A DNA stretch of 64,000 bases from Cyanobacteria bacterium SIG26 (GCA_015152555.1 SUTS01000002.1:62001-126000), one strand, 5' to 3'. Shown: positions 49,954 to 58,541, counted from the first letter of the stretch. Notes: generated from the sequence alone by a model not told the origin. Numbers and translations: made by a program.

Positions 49954-50082
49954 ATGAAAAAGATTTTAATAATATTAGGAATACTTGTGTGCATCAACCT
50001 ACTGATTATAACCGTCAGTAAAGCTTTTGCATCCGAAACACATATAAAAGATGCTCAAATCCAAGCATTACTAAAAGTTTAA
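49954..50082 (+). CDS. 42-residue secreted or membrane peptide
   Basis: A short frame not otherwise listed: it starts MKKILIILGILVCINLLIIT and ends HIKDAQIQALLKV. Residues 1-27 form a typical signal peptide (basic start, long hydrophobic core, SKAFA-S), leaving a mature peptide of about 15 residues with an amphipathic look. There is a weak GTGAG before the ATG, and the sequence ctatcatagataaac just upstream also occurs at 29737, beside repeat B. If translated, it would be a small exported peptide such as a signal or bacteriocin-like molecule. No family is recognised. Confidence 0.5.
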   Translation: MKKILIILGILVCINLLIITVSKAFASETHIKDAQIQALLKV

Positions 50083-50103
50083 CAATATACAAACAAAATA
50101 AAA

Positions 50104-50293
50104 AGGCGCTGAAAAATATTCAGCACCCAAGATTGATTATGATGGATGATTCGATTTGTTTATTTTCCCCTAAAATTTTTATTCCCCAATTTAAGTTTAT
50201 GTGAAATAAAATTTTTCCCTATAAGCCTGTCCTTTTTGTAATCGTATTTCTTATTCCCGTGTCTTCATTTTTCCCGTGCTTTTGAAATATCCC
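50104..50293 (-). ncRNA. candidate small RNA with many GGA motifs (or 3' UTR of the HD gene)
   Basis: The minus strand ends in a classic terminator: GGTGCTGAA, TATTT loop, TTCAGCGCC (50105-50127 region) and TTTTTATTTT. It is 230 nt past the stop of the HD-domain gene, so the stretch between is transcribed but not coding. A CTTTATATAGATG element near 50298-50310 (minus) resembles the promoter motif of other orphan genes and would start an RNA of about 190 nt. That RNA has seven GGA motifs (for example CGGGAAAAA, CGGGAATAAG, TAGGGAAAAA), the pattern of CsrA-binding RNAs. Confidence 0.35.
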
Positions 50294-50358
50294 TTACATC
50301 TATATAAAGGATTTTTGTTATTAAAAATTGCAATATTTTGTATATATCTTTACAAAAC

Positions 50359-51144
50359 TTAACAAGCAGTCGTATTCACTTGTGGTGATTGGATTTGGTT
50401 AATTGATTTAACTAACGCGTTAAATAAAAATGGATGAATATCACCTTTTTTAACATCGGAATAAATTATCGTCAATGCTTTTTCAGGAGAATACGCATCT
50501 TTATACACGCGCGATTCTGTCAACGCAGAATATTTATCAGCCAAATTCAATATTTGCAAATTTATATCAGGAACAAATGAATGAGACGCATCAACATTAT
50601 TATGATGATGACGAATAAGATTTAACACAGAATCACTTAAACCGGAATTTTTCAAAAGTTGATAACCAAGTTCTGTATGCAAATCCATAATTTTATGTTC
50701 CTCCTGCGTTAATGCACCATTTTTATTTAATATTTCAGAAGGAATTAAAACTTTACCGAAATCATGTAACATCGCACCTTCTCTTAAATCTTGCAAATTA
50801 GCCTGCTGTTTTAAAGCATAAGGTAAATTCTTAGCAATATTTATTGCAACTTCTTGAGTATCTTTACAATGTCCCAATTGAAGTTCTTTCAATTCTTTCA
50901 TATTTAATTTCGGTGTAATTTTATTATCTTTTAAGATCTTCCCAACAGTAGGATTTTGCGCAATCAAAGTCTTGACGGTATTTTCATCAAAAAACTTAGT
51001 AGTAGAATTACTTTGAAAACTATCCTGTTTTTGGACAGTTTGACCAAAATAAACTTTTCTACCATACTTGTTATTTAATTGTTTGAGATTTGCAATCTGA
51101 CTGGAAAAAGGATTCAAGCCGATTGAAGAAATTTCTAGTCCCAC
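50359..51144 (-). CDS. HD-domain phosphohydrolase-like protein, HD-GYP relative
   Basis: 261 residues; the start is GTG at 51144. N-terminal 55 residues are polar with KVYFGQ, a short motif similar to those in other orphan proteins here. The HD domain covers about 110-240: DLREGAMLHDFGKVLIPSEI, LTQEEHKIMDLHTELGYQLL, LIRHHHNN, and LADKYSALTESRVYKDA. This matches HD-GYP phosphodiesterases, but the GYP signature after HHH is absent, so hydrolysis of cyclic-di-GMP is uncertain. No receiver or sensor domain. The upstream motif at 51187-51201 is shared with other orphan genes. Confidence 0.78.
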   Translation of the reverse strand: MGLEISSIGLNPFSSQIANLKQLNNKYGRKVYFGQTVQKQDSFQSNSTTKFFDENTVKTLIAQNPTVGKILKDNKITPKLNMKELKELQLGHCKDTQEVAINIAKNLPYALKQQANLQDLREGAMLHDFGKVLIPSEILNKNGALTQEEHKIMDLHTELGYQLLKNSGLSDSVLNLIRHHHNNVDASHSFVPDINLQILNLADKYSALTESRVYKDAYSPEKALTIIYSDVKKGDIHPFLFNALVKSINQIQSPQVNTTAC

Positions 51145-51186
51145 TACGATTTTTCCACACTAAAATTTTACACACACTATTTTACG

Positions 51187-51201
51187 TACTTATATAAAGT
51201 A
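51187..51201 (-). promoter_or_regulatory. TACTTTATATAAGTA palindrome upstream of the HD gene
   Basis: Minus strand TACTTTATATAAGTA lies 43 nt before the GTG start, in the same relative place as the motif before 10536. It may be a promoter core or operator. Confidence 0.45.
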
Positions 51202-51274
51202 TTTTTTTTACACAAAATTGCATATTTATAAAAAAATCGTAAAAAAACTTTACACTTTCAGACAATTATAGTGG

Positions 51275-51280
51275 TATTAT
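51275..51280 (+). promoter_or_regulatory. -10 box giving leaderless reductase mRNA
   Basis: TATTAT ends at 51280; the ATG begins at 51287, exactly 7 nt on, and no ribosome site is present. Confidence 0.55.
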
Positions 51281-51286
51281 TGATTT

Positions 51287-52210
51287 ATGAAAGAAATTAA
51301 AAATATTCTAATTTGCGGGATTGGTGCAATTGGCTCAATTTATGCCGACAAAATTAATAAAAATAACAATAATCTTAAAATTCTTGTCGATGAAAAAAGA
51401 TTAGAAAAATACACCAAAAACCCAAAAATTTTTAACGGAAAAACATTAAATTTAAATTATATACTGCCAACAGAAACAAATTTTCAAGCCGATTTGATAA
51501 TTATTGCCACAAAATCTGACGGACTCTATGAAGCAATTAACAATATTAAAAATTTTATATATGATGAGACGATAATTTTATCGTTACTAAATGGTGTTAA
51601 CAGTGAAGAAATTATTGCTCAAAAATACGGTTGGAAACACGTTTTATTATCATATTTTATAGGGCATAGTGCAATGAGAGACGGTAATAATATTTCACAC
51701 AACGGTGTTGGAACAATTGTTTTTGGCTCAAAAAATAATACCCAAAATGACAAAATTGAAACTATTAAAAACTTTTTCAATAAATGTAAAATAGATTACC
51801 AAACCCCACAAAATATGTTACGTGCGTATTGGTTAAAATATATGCTAAACGTAAGCTCTAACCAACTTTCAGCTCTTTTAAATTTAACTTTTGGTCAGAT
51901 GCAAAAAAATGAAAAAGCTCGCCATTTCCTTATTCAAGTAATGGAAGAAGTAAGGCAAATTGCAATAGCAGAAGGAGTTACAAACACCAATACAATGATT
52001 GACGAAGCTTTGGAAATATTTGACAGTATGGCGCCATTTGGCAAAACGTCTATGCTACAAGATGTTGAAACAAAAAGAATAACCGAAGTTGAAATTTTTG
52101 CCGAAGCAATGATTAATTTTGGTAAAAAACATTCAATACCTACACCATACAATTCAGTTATAAAAAATTTAATCGAAATAATTCACGAAAATTACAAAAT
52201 TAATCAATGA
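51287..52210 (+). CDS. 2-dehydropantoate 2-reductase family protein
   Basis: 307 residues. N-terminal Rossmann domain with ILICGIGAIGSIYADKI, and the ApbA/PanE C-terminal helical domain (LRAYWLKYMLNVSSNQLSAL). In the canonical enzyme ketopantoate is reduced with NADPH in the pantothenate route; the region TKRITEVEIFAEAMINFGKK and the late IPTPYNSVIKNL are consistent with the active-site part. Several paralogues with other substrates exist in this family, so panE is not assigned. It stands alone between the HD gene and leuS, probably leaderless. Confidence 0.85.
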   Translation: MKEIKNILICGIGAIGSIYADKINKNNNNLKILVDEKRLEKYTKNPKIFNGKTLNLNYILPTETNFQADLIIIATKSDGLYEAINNIKNFIYDETIILSLLNGVNSEEIIAQKYGWKHVLLSYFIGHSAMRDGNNISHNGVGTIVFGSKNNTQNDKIETIKNFFNKCKIDYQTPQNMLRAYWLKYMLNVSSNQLSALLNLTFGQMQKNEKARHFLIQVMEEVRQIAIAEGVTNTNTMIDEALEIFDSMAPFGKTSMLQDVETKRITEVEIFAEAMINFGKKHSIPTPYNSVIKNLIEIIHENYKINQ

Positions 52211-52267
52211 TATTAGTATTATTTTTTATGCTATACTTGATTTGAGGATAAATGGAGCTAGAAAAAT

Positions 52268-54757
52268 ATGAAAGAAAGTTATTTTCCACAAGAAATAGAA
52301 AAAAAATGGCAAGCGGTTTGGGAAGAAACTAAAGCTTTTAAAACTTTAGATAAATCTGACAGACCTAAATATTATGCCCTTTCAATGTTCCCATACCCAT
52401 CAGGGAAGCTACACATGGGACACGTTAGAAATTACACAATCACAGATGTAATTGCAAGATTTAAAAAAGCCAACGGATTTAATGTATTACATCCAATAGG
52501 TTGGGATAGTTTTGGTTTACCTGCAGAAAACGCAGCAATGAAACATAACGCAGATCCTGAAACTTGGACTGATGAAAATATTGCATATATGACAAAACAA
52601 TTAAAAATGTTGGGGCTTTCTTATGATTGGGATAGAGAAGTTACAACTTGCAAACCAGATTATTATAAATGGACTCAATGGTTGTTCTTACAATTATATA
52701 AAAAAGGCCTTGTATACAAAAAAGAAGCTGCAGTTAATTGGTGTGACGAGTGCGGAACAGTACTTGCAAACGAACAAGTTATTGATGGCAAATGCTGGAG
52801 ATGCGATAGTACGGTTGAGAAAAAATATCTATCACAATGGTTTATCAAAATCACAGAATATGCCGATGTTTTGTTAGAAGATTTAAACAAACTTCCTGGA
52901 TGGGGAGAAAACGTAAAAACAATGCAAGCTAACTGGATTGGAAAATCAAAAGGTGCGATTTTCAAATTCCCTGTCATAGATGCTCCAAGCGGAGAGGAAA
53001 TGTATGTTCCAGTATACACAACAAGACCTGATACTGTTTTTGGCATAACATATCTTGTTGTTGCACCTGAATACGCTGATATTGAAAAACTTACAACACC
53101 TGAAAATGCTCAAGCTGTTGAAGAATACAGAGCAAACGCTCGCAAAATGTCTGAAATCGAAAGACTTTCAACTGATAGAATCAAAACAGGTGTCCCTTTA
53201 GGAACTCACTGCCGCAACCCATTTAATGGAGAAATTTTCCCATTATGGACAGCAGATTATGCATTAGTTGAATACGGTACTGGAGCTGTTATGGCAGTTC
53301 CAACCCACGATACAAGAGACTTTGATTTCGCTAAAAAATATGAATTACCAATGAAAGTTGTTATCGAAAATCCAGAAAATCCATCAGATTGCAAAGATGC
53401 AGCTTATGTTGACCCTGGTGTATTGGTAAATTCTGGCGAATTTAACGGTATGAAAAATGAACAAGCAAAACAAGCAATTACAAAATGGGCTGTTGATAAA
53501 GGTTTTGGCGAATTCAAAACCCAATACAGACTTCGCGATTGGTTGATTTCTCGTCAAAGATATTGGGGTGCTCCAATTCCAGTTGTATATTGTGAAAAAT
53601 GTGGTATCCAACCAGTTCCAGAAGATCAACTTCCTGTATTATTACCAAAAGATGTTGACTTTACCGTTGTTGGAAAATCTCCAATTACAACTTCTGAAAC
53701 ATTTAAACACGCAGTTTGTCCTGTTTGTGGAGGACACGCAACTAGAGAAACAGATACAATGGATACATTTGTTTGCTCAAGCTGGTATTACTTAAGATAT
53801 GCTGATGCAAATAACTCAAATAAATGTTTTGATAGAGATACAGTAAATCACTGGTTACCTGTTGATCAGTATGTTGGTGGCATTGAGCACGCAATTTTAC
53901 ACTTGTTATATTCAAGATTTTTCACAAAAGCACTACGTGATTGTGGATTGTTAGATTTTGATGAACCATTTAAAAACTTACTTACTCAAGGTATGGTTTT
54001 GAAAGATGGTGCTAAAATGTCAAAATCTAAAGGTAACACTGTTGACCCTGATGAAATCTTTGAAAACTATGGTGCAGATACAGCAAGATTATTTATCTTG
54101 TCAGATTCACCACCAGCAAGAGATTTTGACTGGTCTGATGCAGGTGTTGAAGGCTGCTACAAATTCTTAAACAGAGTATGGAGACTAATTTCAACAAACG
54201 CACAAAATATCAATCTTGATTACAAATTGAATTTCCCATTAGAAAAATCTAACGATGATTTAGTTAGAAACGTTCATATCTTTATCAAAGGTATAACAAA
54301 CGATATTTCTAATGACTTCCAGTTCAATACTGTAATTTCAAAATATAGAGAATTAACCAATGCAATCTACGATTGGCAAGGACATAAAGGTTCTGAACTC
54401 AGTGATGAAGATAAACAGGTATTGAGTTTTGCAGTTGTATCATTGATGAAATTGATGTCACCTGTTGCAGTTCACCTAACAGAAGAAGCTTGGACAGAAT
54501 TGGGTGGTGTAGGCTCAATCCACGACCAAGATTGGTGTAAATGGGATGAAAACCTTGCAAAATCAAGCTCAATAACTTTGGTTGTACAAGTTAACGGAAA
54601 AGTTAAAGATAAAATAGAAGTTGATGAAGGACTAGATCAAGAAGAAATGAAACAAATAGCTCTTGATAGCCCTAAAATTAAAGCTTTGACTGAAGGTATG
54701 ACTATCGTTAAAACAATTGTTGTACCGAAAAAACTTGTTAATATCGTTGTTAAATAA
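52268..54757 (+). CDS. leuS: leucine-tRNA ligase
   Basis: 829 residues. Class I synthetase: the HIGH signature is PSGKLHMGHVRNYTITDV, the KMSKS signature is GAKMSKSKGNTV. The editing domain (CP1) contains TTRPDTVFGITYL and GTGAVMAVPTHDTRD. A zinc-ribbon cysteine set (CEKCG and CPVCGG) and the C-terminal domain (VVQVNGKVKDKIEVDEG) complete it. It has a normal ribosome site region (GGAG), unlike several neighbours, and a promoter with TATACT near 52231. A strong terminator follows. Confidence 0.97.
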   Translation: MKESYFPQEIEKKWQAVWEETKAFKTLDKSDRPKYYALSMFPYPSGKLHMGHVRNYTITDVIARFKKANGFNVLHPIGWDSFGLPAENAAMKHNADPETWTDENIAYMTKQLKMLGLSYDWDREVTTCKPDYYKWTQWLFLQLYKKGLVYKKEAAVNWCDECGTVLANEQVIDGKCWRCDSTVEKKYLSQWFIKITEYADVLLEDLNKLPGWGENVKTMQANWIGKSKGAIFKFPVIDAPSGEEMYVPVYTTRPDTVFGITYLVVAPEYADIEKLTTPENAQAVEEYRANARKMSEIERLSTDRIKTGVPLGTHCRNPFNGEIFPLWTADYALVEYGTGAVMAVPTHDTRDFDFAKKYELPMKVVIENPENPSDCKDAAYVDPGVLVNSGEFNGMKNEQAKQAITKWAVDKGFGEFKTQYRLRDWLISRQRYWGAPIPVVYCEKCGIQPVPEDQLPVLLPKDVDFTVVGKSPITTSETFKHAVCPVCGGHATRETDTMDTFVCSSWYYLRYADANNSNKCFDRDTVNHWLPVDQYVGGIEHAILHLLYSRFFTKALRDCGLLDFDEPFKNLLTQGMVLKDGAKMSKSKGNTVDPDEIFENYGADTARLFILSDSPPARDFDWSDAGVEGCYKFLNRVWRLISTNAQNINLDYKLNFPLEKSNDDLVRNVHIFIKGITNDISNDFQFNTVISKYRELTNAIYDWQGHKGSELSDEDKQVLSFAVVSLMKLMSPVAVHLTEEAWTELGGVGSIHDQDWCKWDENLAKSSSITLVVQVNGKVKDKIEVDEGLDQEEMKQIALDSPKIKALTEGMTIVKTIVVPKKLVNIVVK

Positions 54758-54779
54758 ACACAAAATACAAGAAATACTG

Positions 54780-54813
54780 CGCGGAGGAAGTAAATACTTC
54801 CTCCGCGTTTTAT
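54780..54813 (+). terminator. intrinsic terminator of leuS
   Basis: A 13-bp perfect stem, CGCGGAGGAAGTA (54780-54792) with TACTTCCTCCGCG (54795-54807), then TTTTATTTTTT. The loop is only two bases, so the last pairs probably open. Confidence 0.93.
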
Positions 54814-54833
54814 TTTTTATAAAAAATCAACAT

Positions 54834-54893
54834 TTATTTTTCTTTTTCTAAAAACACATAATTGCCATTGATTGTCACCCAACGACCGTTTAC
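54834..54893 (-). pseudogene. remnant of the shared effector C-terminal module
   Basis: On the minus strand, 20 codons read VNGRWVTINGNYVFLEKEK and a TAA stop, the last part of the module at 26041 and 27639, with one change (H to Y). Nothing upstream of it matches, and no start codon exists, so it is a cut-down copy. A dispersed hairpin (54903-54920) lies beside it. Confidence 0.8.
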
Positions 54894-54902
54894 AAATTAT
54901 TT

Positions 54903-54920
54903 GGTGCATTTCAATGCACC
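54903..54920. repeat. GGTGCATT-TC-AATGCACC hairpin
   Basis: Perfect 8-bp inverted repeat followed by CTACAG. This kind of sequence is a common dispersed repeat in bacteria (general knowledge). It lies just past the stop of the GNAT-like gene on the minus strand and may end that transcript. Confidence 0.55.
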
Positions 54921-54928
54921 CTACAGAA

Positions 54929-55516
54929 CTAATGTTTGATAGTAAAATAATCTTTTATATGCATAAATATTCTTTTATATAACGGGGTTTGTGATTTCAC
55001 ATCAACATTAATCGGCGGATAATGCATACGCAATATCGGAAGATCTCCTTTTTGTAAATATTTACCTGAACTAATATACACATCTAAAACTTCATCTACC
55101 CATTTAATCCCCGTATTCATACCCATTTTCCGATAAAAAGTATGTGGAGCTTTATCAGGCAAAAGTCTGTCAGAAGATTCCAAATATATATATCCACCAC
55201 AACCAACTTGCTCACTATGTATTTTTGCTAAATTAAATAAATCCCTACCAACTCCTTGCCCTATATTTTTATTGGCACTTAAATATTCAATGTACAAAGA
55301 ATTAACCTCTCCGACATCTTTTCTATAAACCTTTGAAGGAACACAAACCATCTCACCTAATAATTTTGAACTATATTTACTTATAATCTTAAAATTATGC
55401 TCAACGGTTCCCCAACGTTGTTTTTTTGTATGAAAATATACAAGCCTGTCCGGAAGCTTTTGCGCAGAAGAATTATAAATAGGAGACCGTATCAAACCAT
55501 GTAGTTTTATCATCAA
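54929..55516 (-). CDS. GNAT-like protein, first of a paralogous pair
   Basis: 195 residues. Around residues 65-115 there is a GNAT-like acetyl-CoA fold: NSLYIEYLSANKNIGQGVGR (motif A, R-x-x-G-x-G type), DLFNLAKIHSEQVG, and FYRKMGMN, the usual late motif of the family. It is shorter at the N-terminus than enzymes of known role. The gene at 55522 is a diverged copy 5 nt upstream on the same strand. Substrate unknown. Confidence 0.65.
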   Translation of the reverse strand: MMIKLHGLIRSPIYNSSAQKLPDRLVYFHTKKQRWGTVEHNFKIISKYSSKLLGEMVCVPSKVYRKDVGEVNSLYIEYLSANKNIGQGVGRDLFNLAKIHSEQVGCGGYIYLESSDRLLPDKAPHTFYRKMGMNTGIKWVDEVLDVYISSGKYLQKGDLPILRMHYPPINVDVKSQTPLYKRIFMHIKDYFTIKH

Positions 55517-55521
55517 ACACC

Positions 55522-56127
55522 TTACAATCTATCAAATAATCTTGGAAAACGTATCTTAAACCAAAACATTTTTTCAGTCTGTTCTAACTGATTTACAACA
55601 CATTTTTCTATATACATTGGTATTTCAATACCACAATTCCCTATATCAACAGGTTTGTTTTCTTTGATACACTCATCAAAATATTTTTCTGAGACTTGAT
55701 AATATTTATTACAATGAAAACCTAATTTCCTATAAAACAAATGAGGAACTTCGTGAGGAGAAATCGTATTTTTTGAAATTAAATGCACATTACCCAAACA
55801 AAAATGTCTTACACTTTCTTTTTTAGCAATGTTTATAAATGCTTTTCCTACACCAATATTTCTCACACAAGCATTTATCCTATTTATAAAAAACGAACAA
55901 TATTCATCAGCATTGGGCGAAAATCGACGATAAGAGTCACGCACTGTTTGAGGGCGCGCTTTCATTAAACCTACAAGTTTTCCCGTATTTGAATCTGCCA
56001 TTCTATATAAAAAATCGCCACGCCCACGGATTTTGTAGGTTAATAATTGAGTCATTTTATGGGGTTTAAAAAGATATGATGTTTTCATTGTAAACTTATT
56101 AAAATCCCTAAAAAAATTTTTTGCCAT
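55522..56127 (-). CDS. GNAT-like protein, second of the pair
   Basis: 201 residues. NRINACVRNIGVGKAFINIA resembles GNAT motif A, and FYRKLGFHCNKYY is the matching late motif, colinear with those of the protein at 54929. The overall similarity to that neighbour is clear though diverged. No signal peptide. An acyl-CoA-dependent transfer to an unknown amine is the family role. The start at 56127 has no strong ribosome site, so the exact N-terminus is less sure. Confidence 0.62.
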   Translation of the reverse strand: MAKNFFRDFNKFTMKTSYLFKPHKMTQLLTYKIRGRGDFLYRMADSNTGKLVGLMKARPQTVRDSYRRFSPNADEYCSFFINRINACVRNIGVGKAFINIAKKESVRHFCLGNVHLISKNTISPHEVPHLFYRKLGFHCNKYYQVSEKYFDECIKENKPVDIGNCGIEIPMYIEKCVVNQLEQTEKMFWFKIRFPRLFDRL

Positions 56128-56233
56128 TTTATTTAAATTTGTTAAAAAATAATAATATTAAAGCAGAAATCTCATTTTGATATATAATTATAAGAAGATG
56201 TAGAGAAATTATATAAATAGTAGGGATAAAATT

Positions 56234-57643
56234 TTGAAAAAGAAATATCATTTTATAGCAATAGGTGGAGTAGGTATGAGCGGACTTGCAAAATACCTAT
56301 TACAAAAGGGTTTTGAAGTATCCGGTTCTGATATTAATGACAGCAAATATGTACAAAAAGTAAAAAAATTAGGCGCAAAAGTTTATATTGGTCATAGCGC
56401 AGATAATGTGCCTGAAGACTGTACAATTATTGCAAGTACAGCGATTAAAGACAACAACCCAGAAATTATACGAGCAAAAGAACTAGGTTTAAAAATTTGG
56501 CATCGCTCTGATTTATTAGCAGAAATTTCAGAAAATGAAGATTTTTTCATTGGTTATTCAGGAACCCACGGCAAAACAACAACCAGTGGACTTTGTTCGT
56601 ATGTTATGGAAAAAGCAAATTTAAAACCATCTTACATAGTTGGCGGAACTATTCCAGAGATAGAAACTAACGCTAATTGCGCTAACGATAGAATATTCAT
56701 CGCAGAACTTGATGAAAGTGACGGAACAATTGTTAAATATAGCGCAAATATTGTTGTTGTAAATAATCTAGAACCTGACCATTTGGATTTTTATAAAAAT
56801 GGCTTAGATTCTATTTTAGAAACTTTTGAAAAATTTCTTTCTAATATTCGCGAAAATGGTATTATCTTAGCAAATACCGATAATGACGGCGTAAAAAGGC
56901 TGGTTAAATATTTTTCAGAACACGAAATCGGACACAATGCAAAATTTGTAACATATTCAATTGGCGGAAACACCGACTATTGTGCTAAAAACATCAATTA
57001 TGGTGAAGAATTTACAACATTTGATATTTTCTATCAAAATGAATTCCAAACAACTTTGAAAATTTGGTTGAAGGGTGTCCACAATGTATATAATTCTCTT
57101 GCTGTATGGGCTGGCTTGCATCAAGCAGGTATTGAAATGGCAAAAGTAAATGAACATTTCGCAACCTTCACCGGCATGGGCAGACGCTTTGAAAAGATTG
57201 GAGAAATTAATGGTATTACAATCTATGATGACTATGCTCACCACCCAACAGAAATTAAAGCAACATTATCATCATCAAAATCATTCAAAAATAGAAACGT
57301 TATTGCAGTATTTCAACCACACAGATACACTCGCTTACAAAACCTTTGGAATGAATTTATGACAGCATTTTCTGATGTTGATAGAGTTATTGTAACTGAT
57401 GTTTATGCAGCTAGCGAAGATCCAATTGATGGTGTTGATGCAAAATCTTTTGTAAACGAATTAAAAGAAAAAACCGATATTGTTTGTGAACATTATTCTG
57501 GTAGTATTGCACAAGTTGCACAAAAGCTTTTTCCAACATTAAAATCCGGCGATATCGTAATCGGACTTGGAGCCGGAACAATTACTAATTTGGGTAAAGA
57601 ATTGCTTAATCTAAACAAGGAGCAAATTACAATTGGAAAATAA
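56234..57643 (+). CDS. murC: UDP-N-acetylmuramate-L-alanine ligase
   Basis: 469 residues, TTG start at 56234 with AGGGAT upstream. Adds L-Ala to UDP-MurNAc, the first peptide step of peptidoglycan. IAIGGVGMSGLAKYLLQKG begins domain 1; the ATP-binding GYSGTHGKTTTSGL and AELDESDGT lie in domain 2; the ligand pocket DDYAHHPTEIKATL and FQPHRYTR in domain 3. It is the first gene of the run murC-murB-ddl-ftsQ, and overlaps murB by 11 bp. TATAAT lies near 56182. Confidence 0.96.
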   Translation: MKKKYHFIAIGGVGMSGLAKYLLQKGFEVSGSDINDSKYVQKVKKLGAKVYIGHSADNVPEDCTIIASTAIKDNNPEIIRAKELGLKIWHRSDLLAEISENEDFFIGYSGTHGKTTTSGLCSYVMEKANLKPSYIVGGTIPEIETNANCANDRIFIAELDESDGTIVKYSANIVVVNNLEPDHLDFYKNGLDSILETFEKFLSNIRENGIILANTDNDGVKRLVKYFSEHEIGHNAKFVTYSIGGNTDYCAKNINYGEEFTTFDIFYQNEFQTTLKIWLKGVHNVYNSLAVWAGLHQAGIEMAKVNEHFATFTGMGRRFEKIGEINGITIYDDYAHHPTEIKATLSSSKSFKNRNVIAVFQPHRYTRLQNLWNEFMTAFSDVDRVIVTDVYAASEDPIDGVDAKSFVNELKEKTDIVCEHYSGSIAQVAQKLFPTLKSGDIVIGLGAGTITNLGKELLNLNKEQITIGK

Positions 57644-58541
57644 TTCCATTAAAGATTTTGATATAAAAACTTTAACTTCATTTAAAATTGGCGGAAAAAT
57701 TGGTGAAGTGTTTTTCCCTGAAAACATTGAACAATTTTCCAAAATTATGGAACAAAATAAAAATATTAAAGTTTTTGGTAATTTATCAAATACATTGATT
57801 TCTTCCTATGGTTATAACGAAAAAATCATTCTTACAACGAAAATGAATTCTATTAAAATAGAAGGAACAAAAGTCATCGCAGATTGCGGAGTAAAAGGCC
57901 CTAAACTTGCTCAAGAAGTTGCTCAAAAAGGATTATCCGGCTTAGAATTTATGATAGGATTTCCGGGTTCAATTGGCGGAGAAGTATACATGAACGCATC
58001 TGCAAATTCCCAAGCAATCAGCGATTGTCTAATTTATGCGACCTGTTTTGACCCAAAAGAACAATGTGTTAAAAAATACACTAAAGATGAATTAGGTTTT
58101 GCTTATAGAACTTCTCGTTGTCAAAAAGAAAATTTAATTGTCTTACAAGTTGAATTTGAACTTAAACAAAAAACAGTTGATGAAATCAAATCAAAAATGG
58201 AAGAAAATTTATCTTTCAGAAAAAATCATCAACCATCATTAGCATTACCAAATTGTGGAAGTGTTTTTAAAAATCCTCAAGGTGATTCTGCTGGAAGGTT
58301 ATTAGATTCTATTGGGGCAAAAAATATGTATGTTGGAGGAGTAAAAGTTTGGGAAAATCACGCAAACTTTATCGTAAACACAAATAACGGATCCTCAACA
58401 GATGTTTTAGAATTGATGTACAAAATGTACACGGAAGTTAAAAATAGATATAATATAGAATTAGAACCTGAAATAATATTTTTGGGCTCAAATAATGATA
58501 AGGAAAACGAATTATGCAAAATATTATACAAAACAAAATAG
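57633..58541 (+). CDS. murB: UDP-N-acetylenolpyruvoylglucosamine reductase
   Basis: 302 residues, TTG start at 57633 (AAGGAG 10 nt before). Reduces the enolpyruvyl group of UDP-GlcNAc-enolpyruvate with NADPH and FAD to make UDP-MurNAc. FAD domain motifs LTSFKIGGK, KVFGNLSNTLIS, FMIGFPGSIGGEVYMNASA, and substrate-binding NCGSVFKNPQG with AGRLLDSIGAKN are present. It is of type II (no Tyr loop). It overlaps murC by 11 bp and ddl by 28 bp, so translation is probably coupled. Confidence 0.96.
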   Translation: MENNSIKDFDIKTLTSFKIGGKIGEVFFPENIEQFSKIMEQNKNIKVFGNLSNTLISSYGYNEKIILTTKMNSIKIEGTKVIADCGVKGPKLAQEVAQKGLSGLEFMIGFPGSIGGEVYMNASANSQAISDCLIYATCFDPKEQCVKKYTKDELGFAYRTSRCQKENLIVLQVEFELKQKTVDEIKSKMEENLSFRKNHQPSLALPNCGSVFKNPQGDSAGRLLDSIGAKNMYVGGVKVWENHANFIVNTNNGSSTDVLELMYKMYTEVKNRYNIELEPEIIFLGSNNDKENELCKILYKTK

